DNA from: JBFMEX01 sp040752215
GTDB taxonomy: Bacteria; Pseudomonadota; Alphaproteobacteria; Rhizobiales; Hyphomicrobiaceae
NCBI GenBank assembly: GCA_040752215.1
Contig: JBFMEX010000036.1
Coordinates: forward strand, 1-56,554
Direction of reading: 5' to 3'
DNA length: 56,554 bases
Position numbers and translations under genes: made by a program. The notes beneath the pieces are model-generated. The model did no database searches. It saw nothing but the letters and a program-made list of their open reading frames with translations, and was not told the origin of the DNA. This document shows positions 40,407 through 49,690 of this stretch, one piece after another; the first letter of the stretch is position 1; each line of letters opens with the position of its first letter.

Positions 40407-42293
40407 TCAATGGAAGCGGCCGCGACGCGGCCGAGGCTGCATAGCGGCTCGGCTCGGCCCCTTCTCCTCGAACAGCTCGACGAGCTTGTCCGTCATCGCG
40501 CCGGCGAGCTCGCTTGGGTCGGTGATCGTGACCGCGCGGCGATAGTAGCGCGTCACGTCGTGGCCGATGCCGATCGCGATCAGCTCGACCGGCGAGCGGG
40601 TCTCGATCTCCTCGATAACCTGCCTGAGGTGGCTCTCGAGATAGGTGCCGGTATTCACCGACAGCGTCGAGTCGTCGACCGGCGCACCGTCCGAGATCAT
40701 CATCAGAATGCGGCGCTGCTCGGGCCGCGCCAGCAGCCGGCTGTGCGCCCAGGCCAGCGCCTCGCCGTCGATGTTCTCCTTCAACAGCCCCTCGCGCATC
40801 ATCAGCGCCAGATTACGCTTGGCCCGCCGCCATGGCGCGTCGGCGGTCTTGTAGATGATGTGGCGCAGATCGTTGAGCCGGCCCGGACTTGTGGGCTTGC
40901 CGGCTGCGAGCCATTGCTCGCGGGCCTGCCCGCCCTTCCAGGCGCGGGTGGTGAAGCCGAGGATCTCGACCTTGACCCCGCAACGTTCCAGCGTCCGTGC
41001 CAGGATGTCGGCGGCGCACGCCGCGACCATGATCGGCCGGCCGCGCATCGAGCCGGAGTTGTCGAGCAGCAGGGTGACGACGGTGTCGCGGAACTCCATG
41101 TCGCGCTCGCGCTTGAACGACAGCGGGTGCATGGGGTCGATGATGATGCGGGTCAGCCGCGCGGCGTCGAGGGCGCCTTCCTCGAGATCGAAGTCCCAGG
41201 CTCGATTCTGCTGCGCGAGCAGGCGGCGCTGCAGCCGGTTGGCGAGCCGCGCGACGACGGCCGAAAGCGCCTTCAGCTCCTTGTCGAGGAAGGTGCGAAG
41301 CCGCTCCAGCTCCTCCGGCGTCGACAGCTCCTCGGCGCCGACCACCTCGTCGAACTCGCGGCTGAAAATCTTGTAGCCGAACGCCTCCGGGTCATCGAGC
41401 ACCGACGGGTTGGGCCGCCACGGCTCCGGCGTCTCGGCGTCGTCGCTCTCCTCCCAGTCGCCGTCGAACTGGTCGGAGCTGGCCTGCTCGGCGCTTTCGG
41501 TCAGCTCGCCGACCTCGCCTTCCGTCAGATCCTCGCCATCCTGGCGATCCTGGCCTTCCGCGCCGTCCTCGCTTGCTTCCGCCTCGTCCTCGCCGCCCTC
41601 ACTCTCCTGCTCCTCTTCCTCCTCGTTCTCCTGCTCTTCGCCCTCTCCGCCCTGCTCGGTCAGCTCGAGCGCTTTCAGCAGCTCGCGCACCGAGCGCGCG
41701 AACCTCTCCTGGTCGCCGCCCTGCTTGTCGAGCCTGGCGAGCACCTTGCCGGCCCGCCTGTCGACCCAGCTCCGCCACACGTCGACGATCGCCTGTGCGT
41801 CGGCCGGCGGCTTGGCCCCCGTGAGGCGCTCGCGCACCATCAGCGCCAGCGCGTCGTCGAGCGGCGCCTCCGAGCGCTCGGTCACGTTGGCGAAGCGGCC
41901 GTGCGCGAACTGGTCCGCGACCTTGGCGGTCAGGTTGGCGGCCATGCCCGGCATTCGGTTGGCGCCCAGCGCCTCGACGCGCGCGCGCTCCAAGGCTTCG
42001 AACACCGCGCGCGCCTCGCCGCCCGGTGGCGCCAGCCGGTTGTGCAGCTTCTGGTCGTGGCACGCGGCGGTCAGCGCCAGGCTGTCGGCCCACCCGCGCA
42101 GCACCGCGATCTCGCGCCGGCTCGGGATGCGCGAGGGCTCGGGCAGGTGCACGGTCTTGGCATCGAGCTCCGGCCGGCCGGGACCGTAGTCGACGTTGAC
42201 CGCCTCGTCGCCGGCGATCGCGCGCACCGCAACGCCGAGCGCGCGCTTGAACGGCTCGGCCGGCGGTTCCTTGCGTCTGGGTGGGACGGTCAT
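40407..42293 (-). CDS. cobT: Cobaltochelatase subunit CobT
   Basis: A 628-residue subunit of the aerobic CobNST cobaltochelatase that inserts Co2+ into hydrogenobyrinate a,c-diamide in vitamin B12 synthesis. An extremely acidic Glu-rich segment lies near residues 210-245. The C-terminal von Willebrand-type domain has the metal-site LLLDNSGSMRG near 408. CobS is upstream (gap 91 bases); CobN is not in the window. Confidence 0.95.
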   Translation of the reverse strand: MTVPPRRKEPPAEPFKRALGVAVRAIAGDEAVNVDYGPGRPELDAKTVHLPEPSRIPSRREIAVLRGWADSLALTAACHDQKLHNRLAPPGGEARAVFEALERARVEALGANRMPGMAANLTAKVADQFAHGRFANVTERSEAPLDDALALMVRERLTGAKPPADAQAIVDVWRSWVDRRAGKVLARLDKQGGDQERFARSVRELLKALELTEQGGEGEEQENEEEEEQESEGGEDEAEASEDGAEGQDRQDGEDLTEGEVGELTESAEQASSDQFDGDWEESDDAETPEPWRPNPSVLDDPEAFGYKIFSREFDEVVGAEELSTPEELERLRTFLDKELKALSAVVARLANRLQRRLLAQQNRAWDFDLEEGALDAARLTRIIIDPMHPLSFKRERDMEFRDTVVTLLLDNSGSMRGRPIMVAACAADILARTLERCGVKVEILGFTTRAWKGGQAREQWLAAGKPTSPGRLNDLRHIIYKTADAPWRRAKRNLALMMREGLLKENIDGEALAWAHSRLLARPEQRRILMMISDGAPVDDSTLSVNTGTYLESHLRQVIEEIETRSPVELIAIGIGHDVTRYYRRAVTITDPSELAGAMTDKLVELFEEKGPSRAAMQPRPRRGRFH

Positions 42294-42384
42294 GTCGAGA
42301 CGGCTCGCTGCCTCAGTCGTGGTTCGCAGGTAGCGCTGGTCGCCGACGACATGGTGTACCTGTTGCTTTCAGTCTTTCCTCATG

Positions 42385-43389
42385 TCAGCTCAGCGCCACA
42401 TTGGCCGCGCTCTCGGGCAGCTCCTCGCCGAACGCGCGCTGGTAGAATTCAGCGACCAGGGGCCGCTCCAGCTCGTCGCACTTGTTGAGGAAGGTCAGTC
42501 GGAACGCGAACCCGACGTCGCCGAAGATCTCGGCGTTCTCGGCCCACGTCATCACCGTGCGCGGGCTCATCACCGTCGAGATGTCGCCGTTGATGAACGA
42601 GGCCCGCGTCAGGTCGGCGACGCGCACCATGTTGGACACCGCCTTGCGCTTCGCTTCGCTCTTGGCGAATGACTTGACCTTGGAGAGCACGATTCGCGTC
42701 TCGTCGTCGTGCGGCAGGTAGTTGAGGGTGGCGACGATCGACCAGCGGTCCATCTGGCCCTGGTTGATCTGCTGGGTGCCGTGATAGAGGCCCGAGGTAT
42801 CGCCGAGGCCGATCGTGTTGGTGGTCGCGAACAGCCGGAACGCGGGATGCGGGCGGATCACCTTCGACTGGTCGAGCAGCGTCAGCTTGCCCGACACCTC
42901 GAGCACCCGCTGGATGACGAACATCACGTCCGGCCGGCCGGCGTCGTACTCGTCGAAGACGAGCGCGGTGTTGGTCTGCAGGCAGTAGGGCAGGATGCCC
43001 TCGCGGAACTCGGTCACCTGGACGCCGTCCTTCAGCACGATCGCGTCCTTGCCGACGAGGTCGATGCGGGAGACGTGGCTGTCGAGGTTGACGCGGATGC
43101 ACGGCCAGTTGAGCCGCGCCGCCACCTGCTCGATGTGGGTCGACTTGCCGGTGCCGTGGTAGCCCTGGATCATCACCCGGCGGTTGTGCTTGAAGCCGGC
43201 CAGGATCGCCAGCGTCACGTCCTTGTTGAACAGGTAGTCCGGATCGAGGTCCGGAACGTGCTCGTCGGCCGCCGAGTAGGCGGGCACGTCGAGGTCGGTG
43301 TCGATCCCGAACAGCTGCCGGACCGAGACTCTCATGTCCGGCAGCCCTGGCCGAGGCTGGTCGCTTCCCGCTGCAGTGTGCGCGCGCAT
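42385..43389 (-). CDS. cobS: Cobaltochelatase AAA+ subunit CobS
   Basis: A 334-residue AAA+ ATPase that with CobT activates CobN. ATG at 43389 gives a short leader like that of other CobS proteins; ATG at 43335 (MRVSVRQLFGID) is an alternative. Walker A is GYHGTGKST at about residues 76-84, Walker B is ALVFDEYDAG. The order dnaJ-cobS-cobT on the minus strand is standard for the order Hyphomicrobiales. Confidence 0.95.
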   Translation of the reverse strand: MRAHTAAGSDQPRPGLPDMRVSVRQLFGIDTDLDVPAYSAADEHVPDLDPDYLFNKDVTLAILAGFKHNRRVMIQGYHGTGKSTHIEQVAARLNWPCIRVNLDSHVSRIDLVGKDAIVLKDGVQVTEFREGILPYCLQTNTALVFDEYDAGRPDVMFVIQRVLEVSGKLTLLDQSKVIRPHPAFRLFATTNTIGLGDTSGLYHGTQQINQGQMDRWSIVATLNYLPHDDETRIVLSKVKSFAKSEAKRKAVSNMVRVADLTRASFINGDISTVMSPRTVMTWAENAEIFGDVGFAFRLTFLNKCDELERPLVAEFYQRAFGEELPESAANVALS

Positions 43390-43470
43390 TTGTCCGTTTT
43401 CTCAGTGCATTGGATTGATGGGGGGTGGCGTTGGCATCACCCCGAATATAGGTACGCCGTCGGCGGTCGC

Positions 43471-44115
43471 TCAGACCAGTCCAGCCTGTTTGAGATAATT
43501 ATAGGCCTGGATGATCTCGCGCAACTTGTCCTCGGAGCGCTTGTCGCCGCCGTTGGCATCCGGGTGGTGGCGCTTCACCAGCTCCTTGAACCGGGCCTTG
43601 ATGGCGGCCTTGTCCGTGCTGGGGGGCAGGCCGAGGGTCTCCAGCGACTTGCGCTCGAGCGGCCTCAGCTGGCGGCGCTTCTCGGCCGGCTCCTCGCGCG
43701 CCTGTCGTGCCCGCCAGGCGAAGAAGCCGTGCGGATCGTGAGCCTTGGCGCCGGCATGGCCGGCCTTGGTGTCACCCTGCACGCCTTCGCCGGTGCCGTG
43801 TGCCCACGAATTGGCGCCGATCTTCCAGGTCGGCCGGTGGCCGGTCAGCGCGTCCTTCTGGAAGTCGGTCACCTCGGCGTCGCTCATGCCGTCGAAGTAG
43901 TTGTAGGTTGCGTTGTATCGCCGCACGTGGTCGAGGCAGAAGTGATAGTACTCGCCGTCGCGCCCGCGGCCCTTCGGCGCGCGGTGCGAACCGGGCTCGG
44001 CGCATCCCTTCCACTGGCAGCGGGTGTGGTGGGGATGCTCCTGCTCGCCACGCCCCTCCCGCTCCCGCGTCTGCGAGACGCGGATGCTGTCGAAGTATTT
44101 CGAGTTGAGCTTCAT
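43471..44115 (-). CDS. J-domain (DnaJ-like) protein
   Basis: A 214-residue co-chaperone, start ATG at 44115 (KLNSKYFDSIRVS). The J domain is at the C-terminus (about 150-214) with the essential HPD in RHHPDANGG, unlike classical DnaJ where it is N-terminal. The N-terminal half has CQWKGC and FCLDH, perhaps a metal site. It probably recruits Hsp70 to an unknown client. Divergent from bolA. Confidence 0.92.
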   Translation of the reverse strand: MKLNSKYFDSIRVSQTREREGRGEQEHPHHTRCQWKGCAEPGSHRAPKGRGRDGEYYHFCLDHVRRYNATYNYFDGMSDAEVTDFQKDALTGHRPTWKIGANSWAHGTGEGVQGDTKAGHAGAKAHDPHGFFAWRARQAREEPAEKRRQLRPLERKSLETLGLPPSTDKAAIKARFKELVKRHHPDANGGDKRSEDKLREIIQAYNYLKQAGLV

Positions 44116-44240
44116 GGGCGCGAGTATGATCGCTCGCGTCCGACAAGACAAGGCGAGCACGCTGCCGCTCGGGCGCTTCGTGGCCGACGTGCCATAGGCA
44201 AGCTCGCCCGGTGTTCCAGATCGAGATGAAAGGAGACGAC

Positions 44241-44516
44241 ATGACCGCCGAGCAAGCGATGCGCGAGAAGCTGATGGTCGCACTCACCCCGACCCGCCTC
44301 GATGTGGTCAACGAATCGCATCTACACGCCGGGCACCGGTCGTCGCCCGGCACCGGCGAGAGCCACTTCCGCCTGCTGATCGTCTCGCCCGCCTTCGCCG
44401 GCAAGTCGCGCGTCGAGCGCCACCGCATGGTCAACGAAGCATTGGCGGAGGAGCTCAAGGGACGTGTTCACGCCCTGGCGATGAGAACCTACGCTCCCGG
44501 TGAGGAGATCGCCTGA
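44241..44516 (+). CDS. bolA: BolA-family protein
   Basis: A 91-residue monothiol-glutaredoxin partner in iron-sulfur or redox signalling. ATG at 44241 has AAGGAGA at 44230-44236. Signatures are VVNESHLHAGH near residue 25 and HFRLLIVSPAFAGKSRVERHRMV near 44. The usual glutaredoxin partner is not next to it. A strong hairpin lies 17 bases after the stop. Confidence 0.93.
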   Translation: MTAEQAMREKLMVALTPTRLDVVNESHLHAGHRSSPGTGESHFRLLIVSPAFAGKSRVERHRMVNEALAEELKGRVHALAMRTYAPGEEIA

Positions 44517-44533
44517 TCGGCTGCGCAATGCAC

Positions 44534-44561
44534 GAGGCCCGGACTGTTCGGTCCGGGCCTC
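44534..44561 (+). terminator. Hairpin terminator between bolA and the small secreted protein
   Basis: GAGGCCCGGAC and GTCCGGGCCTC form a perfect 11-pair stem around TGTTCG. The T-run after it is poor, so it may act in both directions for the two convergent genes. Confidence 0.7.
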
Positions 44562-44579
44562 GCTCTACTCGATCTCGGA

Positions 44580-44825
44580 TCACCAGCCGTGGTGGCAGTA
44601 CCTCACCCAGCGGCAATGGCGGTGCCAGCGGTGCCAGTGGCAGCGCTTGACCCAGCGGCAATGGCGGTAGCGCCGCCAGTGCACGCTCTCGATCTCACTC
44701 TGCGCCTGTGACGCCTCGTTGTGCAGCAGACCGAGGACGCCGCCGCTCGGCGCCGCCTGCGCCGTACCGGCGGCCATCATCAGTGCCGCCGCCGCGGCGA
44801 TGGAGAGGATTGCCTTGCTCTTCAT
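44580..44825 (-). CDS. Small secreted His/Trp/Arg/Cys-rich protein
   Basis: An 81-residue protein with a signal peptide (residues 1-24, ending AQA). Residues 46-81 alternate His, Trp, Arg, Tyr and Cys: four cysteines occur as RHCRWVKRC and RHCRWVRYC, a near duplication of a short unit. The underlying DNA repeats the segment CAGCGGCAATGGCGGT. A periplasmic metal- or oxidant-binding role is an inference; no family known to me. Confidence 0.75.
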   Translation of the reverse strand: MKSKAILSIAAAAALMMAAGTAQAAPSGGVLGLLHNEASQAQSEIESVHWRRYRHCRWVKRCHWHRWHRHCRWVRYCHHGW

Positions 44826-45071
44826 TGGTCGGTTTCCTTGTGCTCGTGTCCCGATCCCGGCATGACCTCCGACGCCTGGTTGCGAAGGCGATCACGTCCG
44901 CCCGTGCGATTTCTGGAGCTCGCCGAGCGGCCGGGGCCACGCTCCCGATCAGGATTGAGCCGCGTGACGCATGAATGGCGCATGAATGCAGCAGGCCCAG
45001 TCCATTCTCGACTCGACTGCGATGACGCGAGGCGGTCGGCCGCTCGCGGGCGGCGGCGCGCGCTTCGCCGT

Positions 45072-46385
45072 TCAGCCGCTCCCGGTGGTGGCCGAAACCT
45101 GGCTCGACCCCACCTCGTCCGGCTTCAGCGGCACGATCCTGAGCGCAGTGATCTTGTTGCGGCTCTTGCGCAGCACCTCGAAGCGATAGCCGTAGAAGGT
45201 GAACACCTGGCCCGGCTCGGGAATCGTTTGCGCCTCGTGAATGACGAGCCCGGCGATCGTCGTCGCCTCCTCGTCCGGCAGGCTCCAGTCCATGTGGCGG
45301 TTGAGATCGCGGATCGCCACCGAGCCGTCGACGTTGACGGTGCCGTCGGCCTGCGGCCGGATCGCCGTCTCGTGGGTGTCGTGCTCGTCGGCGATCTGGC
45401 CGACGATCTCCTCCAGTATGTCCTCGAGCGTGACGAGGCCCTGCACCTCGCCGTACTCGTCGACCACCAGCGCCATCTGCGCCTTGCGCTTCAGGAACTG
45501 GTTGAGCTGATCGGCGAGCGAAGTCGTGTCTGGCACGAACCACGGCGCGCCGGCGAAGCTCATGATGTCGAGCGCCTCCACGTTCCACCCCGAGCGGCCG
45601 AGCGCGGCCAGCAGGTCCTTGGTGTGCAGCACGGCGACGATGTTGTCGGGCTTGTCCTTCCAGATCGGGATGCGCGTGTACTGAGAGCGCAGCACCTCGT
45701 CGATGATCCGCTGCGCCGGCTCGTTGGCGTCGATCGTCTCCATCTTTGTGCGGTGGACCATGATGTCGAGCACCTGCAGCTCTTTGAGGTCCAGCACGCC
45801 ACCGAGCATGTGCGCGTCGTGGCGTGCGACCGCGCCCTCCTGGGTCTGCAGCTCGATGGTGCCGCGGATCTCCTCGTGCGCGGCGAGGATGTTGGCCGCG
45901 TCGTCGCGGGTGGACGGAGTGAGCTTCAGGATTTGCCGCACGACGAAGGCGACGGCGGTGGTGAACGGGTGCAGCAGCACGATCAGCCATCGCATCAGCG
46001 GAGCGATCATCAGCGAGATTCGCTCCGGGAAGGCGATCGCATAGGTCTTGGGCAGCACCTCGGAGAAGACGACGATGACCGCGGTCATGATGAACGTCGC
46101 GTAGGCGACGCCGACCTCGCCGAACAGGCCGATCAGCAGGCTCGTCGTCAGCGACGAGGCGAGGACGTTGACGAGGTTGTTGCCGAGCAGGACGGTGCCG
46201 ATGATCTGCTCCGGCGCGGTCAGCAGCCGGTTCACCAGCCCGGCGCGATTGTTTCCCTCCTGCTCCATGGCATGCATGCGCGCGCGCGATACGGCGGTGA
46301 GTGCCGTTTCCGATCCGGAGAACAGCGCCGACAGCATCAACAGAGCCAAGACGGCGGCGATGGTCAGTGCGATTTCGAGTGACAT
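45072..46385 (-). CDS. Hemolysin/CorC-family protein with CNNM, CBS pair and CorC_HlyC domains
   Basis: A 437-residue membrane protein of the CNNM/CorC (magnesium/cobalt efflux) superfamily. Residues 1-190 hold the four-helix CNNM domain with SALFSGSETALTAV at the first helix. The CBS pair follows (about 205-330) with TRIPIWKDKPDNIVAVLHTKDL and MALVVDEYGEVQGLVTLEDILEEIVGQI. The C-terminal CorC/HlyC domain ends the protein. Transport specificity is not established. It follows aroB by 71 bases. Confidence 0.94.
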   Translation of the reverse strand: MSLEIALTIAAVLALLMLSALFSGSETALTAVSRARMHAMEQEGNNRAGLVNRLLTAPEQIIGTVLLGNNLVNVLASSLTTSLLIGLFGEVGVAYATFIMTAVIVVFSEVLPKTYAIAFPERISLMIAPLMRWLIVLLHPFTTAVAFVVRQILKLTPSTRDDAANILAAHEEIRGTIELQTQEGAVARHDAHMLGGVLDLKELQVLDIMVHRTKMETIDANEPAQRIIDEVLRSQYTRIPIWKDKPDNIVAVLHTKDLLAALGRSGWNVEALDIMSFAGAPWFVPDTTSLADQLNQFLKRKAQMALVVDEYGEVQGLVTLEDILEEIVGQIADEHDTHETAIRPQADGTVNVDGSVAIRDLNRHMDWSLPDEEATTIAGLVIHEAQTIPEPGQVFTFYGYRFEVLRKSRNKITALRIVPLKPDEVGSSQVSATTGSG

Positions 46386-46456
46386 GGGTGGTCTTCAGTC
46401 CAGGTTTTTCGCAAACACGATGGCTCTCGCCTCGAGCGGCCCCGGCAAGGTTCGGC

Positions 46457-47599
46457 TCAGCCGGCGATCTGGCGCTCGAGCAGTTCCCGCACGCGCCCGG
46501 TCTCGACGTCCTGGGTGACGAACGCCTGGCCTATGGCGCGTGCCATGATGAACGTGAGCTGTCCCTGGCGCACCTTCTTGTCCTGCGCCATAAGCGCCAG
46601 CAGCCGCTCGGCGTCGGGCCGCTCACCCGGAATATCGCGGATGTGGGTCGGCAGCCCGACCGCCGACAGATGGCGCTCTACGCGGGTCGCGGTGCCCGCC
46701 GGGGCGAGCCCCAGCTCCTCGGACAGTCGAAATGCGAGGCACATGCCGATCGCCACGCCTTCCCCGTGCAGCAGCCGGTCGGAGTAGCCTGCGAACGCTT
46801 CCAGCGCGTGGCCAAAGGTGTGGCCGAGGTTCAGAAGCGCGCGGTCGCCGGTCTCGTGCTCGTCGCGCGCGACGATTGCCGCCTTGGCCTTGACGCTGGT
46901 CTCGATCGCGTGCGTCAGTGCACCAACGTCGTTGCCGAATACGGCCCGCCAGTTGCCCTCGAGCCAGCCGAAAAAGGCGGCGTCGCCGAGCAGGCCGTAC
47001 TTCGCCACCTCGGCATAGCCGGCCCGCATCTCGCGTGCCGGCAGTGTTGACAGCGCATCGGTGTCGGCCAGCACGAGGCTCGGCTGGTGGAAGGTGCCGA
47101 TCAGATTCTTGCCTTGCGGCGTGTTGATGCCGGTCTTGCCGCCGACCGAGGAATCGACCTGCGCCAGCAGCGTGGTCGGAATCTGCACAAAGCGCACGCC
47201 GCGGCGCAGGATCGAGGCCGCGAAGCCGGCGAGATCGCCGATCACGCCGCCGCCGAGCGCGACCACGAGATCGCCGCGCTCGAGCCCGAGCGAGAGCAGC
47301 TGCTCGCACAGCGGCCCGAGCTCCGCGAAGCTCTTGGTCGCCTCCCCAGCCGGCAGCACGATCGAGCCGGCCAGCCGGCCATCCGCGGCGAGCGCGCGCT
47401 CCAACGTCGGCAGATGCAACCTCGCCACGTTCTCGTCGGTGACGATGCCGAGCCGGGCGGCACCCAGCCGGCTGGCGACGAGTCGCCCCGCGTGGCGCAT
47501 CAGGCCGGGGCCGATCAACACCTCGTAGGAGCGGTTGCCGAGCGCGACCGGAACCATCCTCGGCGCGGTGGCGGAGGGGCTGTTGACGGCGGTCGGCAT
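46457..47599 (-). CDS. aroB: 3-dehydroquinate synthase
   Basis: A 380-residue NAD+ and zinc enzyme of the shikimate pathway. The ATG at 47599 gives the family start; an upstream in-frame start adds unconserved sequence. GGGVIGDLAGFAA near residue 120 is the NAD motif, QVDSSVGGKTGINTPQGKNLIG follows, and the zinc site includes LLNLGHTFGHALEA near 268. aroK is upstream on the same strand with a 93-base gap; aroK-aroB is a usual pair. Confidence 0.96.
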   Translation of the reverse strand: MPTAVNSPSATAPRMVPVALGNRSYEVLIGPGLMRHAGRLVASRLGAARLGIVTDENVARLHLPTLERALAADGRLAGSIVLPAGEATKSFAELGPLCEQLLSLGLERGDLVVALGGGVIGDLAGFAASILRRGVRFVQIPTTLLAQVDSSVGGKTGINTPQGKNLIGTFHQPSLVLADTDALSTLPAREMRAGYAEVAKYGLLGDAAFFGWLEGNWRAVFGNDVGALTHAIETSVKAKAAIVARDEHETGDRALLNLGHTFGHALEAFAGYSDRLLHGEGVAIGMCLAFRLSEELGLAPAGTATRVERHLSAVGLPTHIRDIPGERPDAERLLALMAQDKKVRQGQLTFIMARAIGQAFVTQDVETGRVRELLERQIAG

Positions 47600-47692
47600 G
47601 ACGGGTCGTCGCTCCGGGTGGAAAGGGTCACGACTCGTACCAGACGCCGCCCTGGCCGCCAATCCGCCGGGTCCGGGGAGCGTGAATTGGGA

Positions 47693-48292
47693 TCAGTCGG
47701 CCTCGAGCCTCTGCGCCAGCGCGTCGAGGATATCGCCGACGATCACCTCGTGCGGCACGTCGCGGCTCTCGACCGTGATATCGGCCCCGGCATAGACCGG
47801 GTAGCGGGTCTCGATCAGGTTCCGCATCACTGCCTCCGGGTCGGCGACTTTCAGCAGCGGGCGGTTGTCGCGGCGCGAGACGCGGCGCATCAGAAGGGCC
47901 AGTTCGGCCTTGAGCCATATCGAGATGCCGCGCGCCTTGATGTTGGCCCGCGTCTCCTCGTTCATGAAGGCGCCGCCGCCGGTCGCCAGCACCTGCGGCC
48001 CCTCGCCCAGCAGGCGGGCGATCACACGCCGCTCGCCGTCGCGGAAATAAGCCTCCCCGTGCTCGGCGAAAATGTCGTTGATCGACTTGCCGGCCGCCTT
48101 GACGATCTCCTCGTCGGCATCGACGAACGGCAGCCACAGCTGTGTCGCCAGCCGGCGGCCGATCGCCGACTTGCCGCACCCCATCAGGCCCACCAGCACC
48201 AGCGAGCGCGAGCCGAGCCGGGCCCGCAGCTGCTGGATCTCGGCCGGCTCCGGCATCCGTGCCCGCTTGCGCGTGAAGCCGAAGCGAATCAT
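47693..48292 (-). CDS. aroK: Shikimate kinase
   Basis: A 199-residue P-loop kinase phosphorylating shikimate. ATG at 48292 is preferred; the frame extends to 48355 but without good homology. Walker A GLMGCGKS at about residues 35-42, DADEEIV (shikimate-binding) near 57, GEAYFRDGERRVIARLL near 80, ATGGGAFMNEETR (Walker B-like) near 101, and the R...RP lid SRRDNRPLL. Followed by aroB. Confidence 0.95.
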   Translation of the reverse strand: MIRFGFTRKRARMPEPAEIQQLRARLGSRSLVLVGLMGCGKSAIGRRLATQLWLPFVDADEEIVKAAGKSINDIFAEHGEAYFRDGERRVIARLLGEGPQVLATGGGAFMNEETRANIKARGISIWLKAELALLMRRVSRRDNRPLLKVADPEAVMRNLIETRYPVYAGADITVESRDVPHEVIVGDILDALAQRLEAD

Positions 48293-48459
48293 GCGACACT
48301 CCCAAAGAAGTGCGAGGCTCCGGACCGGCGCGCGGGCCCGCTGGGGCCGCAGCAAGATTGTGCGCCAATGGCCGGCATCGCTTTGATCGACGGGCGGAGA
48401 GCGTTCATAATGGCGCTGTCATCCCCCGAGGCACATCACCTGACGCGGATCCGAGCCGA

Positions 48460-48606
48460 ATGCCGAGCCTCTTTCGATTTCTCATCATCGCGGGCACCCT
48501 GTCGGCCATGGTGTTCGGCGGGCTCTACGTGCTGGCGGTGTACTTCGAGCCGGTGCCGCAGGAAGTCACAAAACCGGTCGCGGGTGTCAAGGTCCGACGC
48601 GAGTAG
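48460..48606 (+). CDS. Small membrane protein, 48 residues, between aroK and xerD
   Basis: The ATG at 48460 opens a 48-residue protein with one transmembrane helix (FRFLIIAGTLSAMVFGGLYV) and a short tail EPVPQEVTKPVAG. Similar small proteins sit beside aroK and xerD in related genomes, which supports it. Function is unknown. It precedes xerD by 87 bases. Confidence 0.7.
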   Translation: MPSLFRFLIIAGTLSAMVFGGLYVLAVYFEPVPQEVTKPVAGVKVRRE

Positions 48607-48693
48607 GCGCCCGATTGGCAGGCCATACCTGTGGTGCGTTGCCCGGCTTGCCGCCGTCGGCGCCGATCCGGACGCCGCCGCAGAGAGAAAACC

Positions 48694-49638
48694 ATGAGCG
48701 ATGTCAGTCACATCGACGCCTACCTGGAAATGCAGGCGGCCGAGCGCGGCGCGGCCGGGAACACGCTCGCTGCCTACCGCCGTGATCTCCTCGACTATCT
48801 CGCCCACCTCGCGCGTCGCGGCGTCACGCTCGAAAGGGCGCGCCCCGCCGACATCACCGCCTATCTGCACATGCTGAGCGAGCGCGGCCTGCAATCCGCC
48901 TCGCGCGCGCGGCGCCTGTCCGCGATTCGCCAGCTCTACAAGTTCCTCGCTGCCGAGGGCGTCGTCGGCGAGAGCCCGGCCGAGGGACTTGCCGGCCCGC
49001 GCCGCGAGCGAGCGCTGCCGCGCACACTGTCGGTCGGCGAGGTCGACGCCCTGCTGCAGGCCGCCGAGCGCCGCGTCGCGGACGCCAAGGGCCGCGACCG
49101 CTTCCGCGCACTGCGGTTGCATGCGCTGCTGGAAATTCTCTACGCGACCGGCATGCGCGTCTCCGAGCTGGTCTCGCTGCCGCGCGCGGTGTTGACCGGG
49201 GACGCGCGCGTCCTGACCATCCACGGCAAAGGTGGTCGCGAGCGCCTGGTGCCGCTCAACGTGCGCGCGCGTGAGGCGCTGGACCGCTTTCTCGCCCTCG
49301 GCCGGGACGGCGACGAGGACTTCGCACGCACGGTCGCCACCCGCTGGTTGTTTCCGTCCAAAGGCGCAGAGGGCCACCTGACGCGCCAGCGCTTCGCCCA
49401 GGATCTGAAGGAGCTGGCGGCGGAGGCCGGGCTCGATCCAGAGCGCGTCTCCCCGCACGTGCTGCGTCACGCTTTCGCCAGCCACCTGATGGACCGCGGC
49501 GCCGACCTCAGGACCGTGCAGCAATTGCTCGGCCACGCCGACATCTCGACCACCGAGATTTACACGCACGTCCTGGAGGAGCGTCTGAAGCAGCTCGTCC
49601 ACCAGCACCATCCGCTGGCCAGGAAGGGGCGCGGGTAA
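48694..49638 (+). CDS. xerD: Site-specific tyrosine recombinase XerD
   Basis: A 314-residue recombinase that resolves chromosome dimers at dif together with XerC. The ATG at 48694 is preferred. Arg155 (ATGMRVSEL), the HVLRH box (HVLRHAFASHL near 257), LGHADISTTEIYTHV with catalytic Tyr290 are all intact. It is chromosomal housekeeping by context; it converges with leuD. Confidence 0.94.
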   Translation: MSDVSHIDAYLEMQAAERGAAGNTLAAYRRDLLDYLAHLARRGVTLERARPADITAYLHMLSERGLQSASRARRLSAIRQLYKFLAAEGVVGESPAEGLAGPRRERALPRTLSVGEVDALLQAAERRVADAKGRDRFRALRLHALLEILYATGMRVSELVSLPRAVLTGDARVLTIHGKGGRERLVPLNVRAREALDRFLALGRDGDEDFARTVATRWLFPSKGAEGHLTRQRFAQDLKELAAEAGLDPERVSPHVLRHAFASHLMDRGADLRTVQQLLGHADISTTEIYTHVLEERLKQLVHQHHPLARKGRG

Positions 49639-49690
49639 GCTACGCCCGGACGGTTGCCGCCAACTGGTTCCCTTCGATGGGAGGAGCAGC

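Noticed and set aside
40410..42488. 692-codon plus-strand frame opposite cobT
   Set aside because: It is the antisense of cobT and shows only low-complexity Leu/Arg/Ala content.
48694..49638. Integrase of a mobile element
   Set aside because: Context (aroK and the small membrane protein) and length agree with housekeeping XerD and there is no attachment-site duplication.
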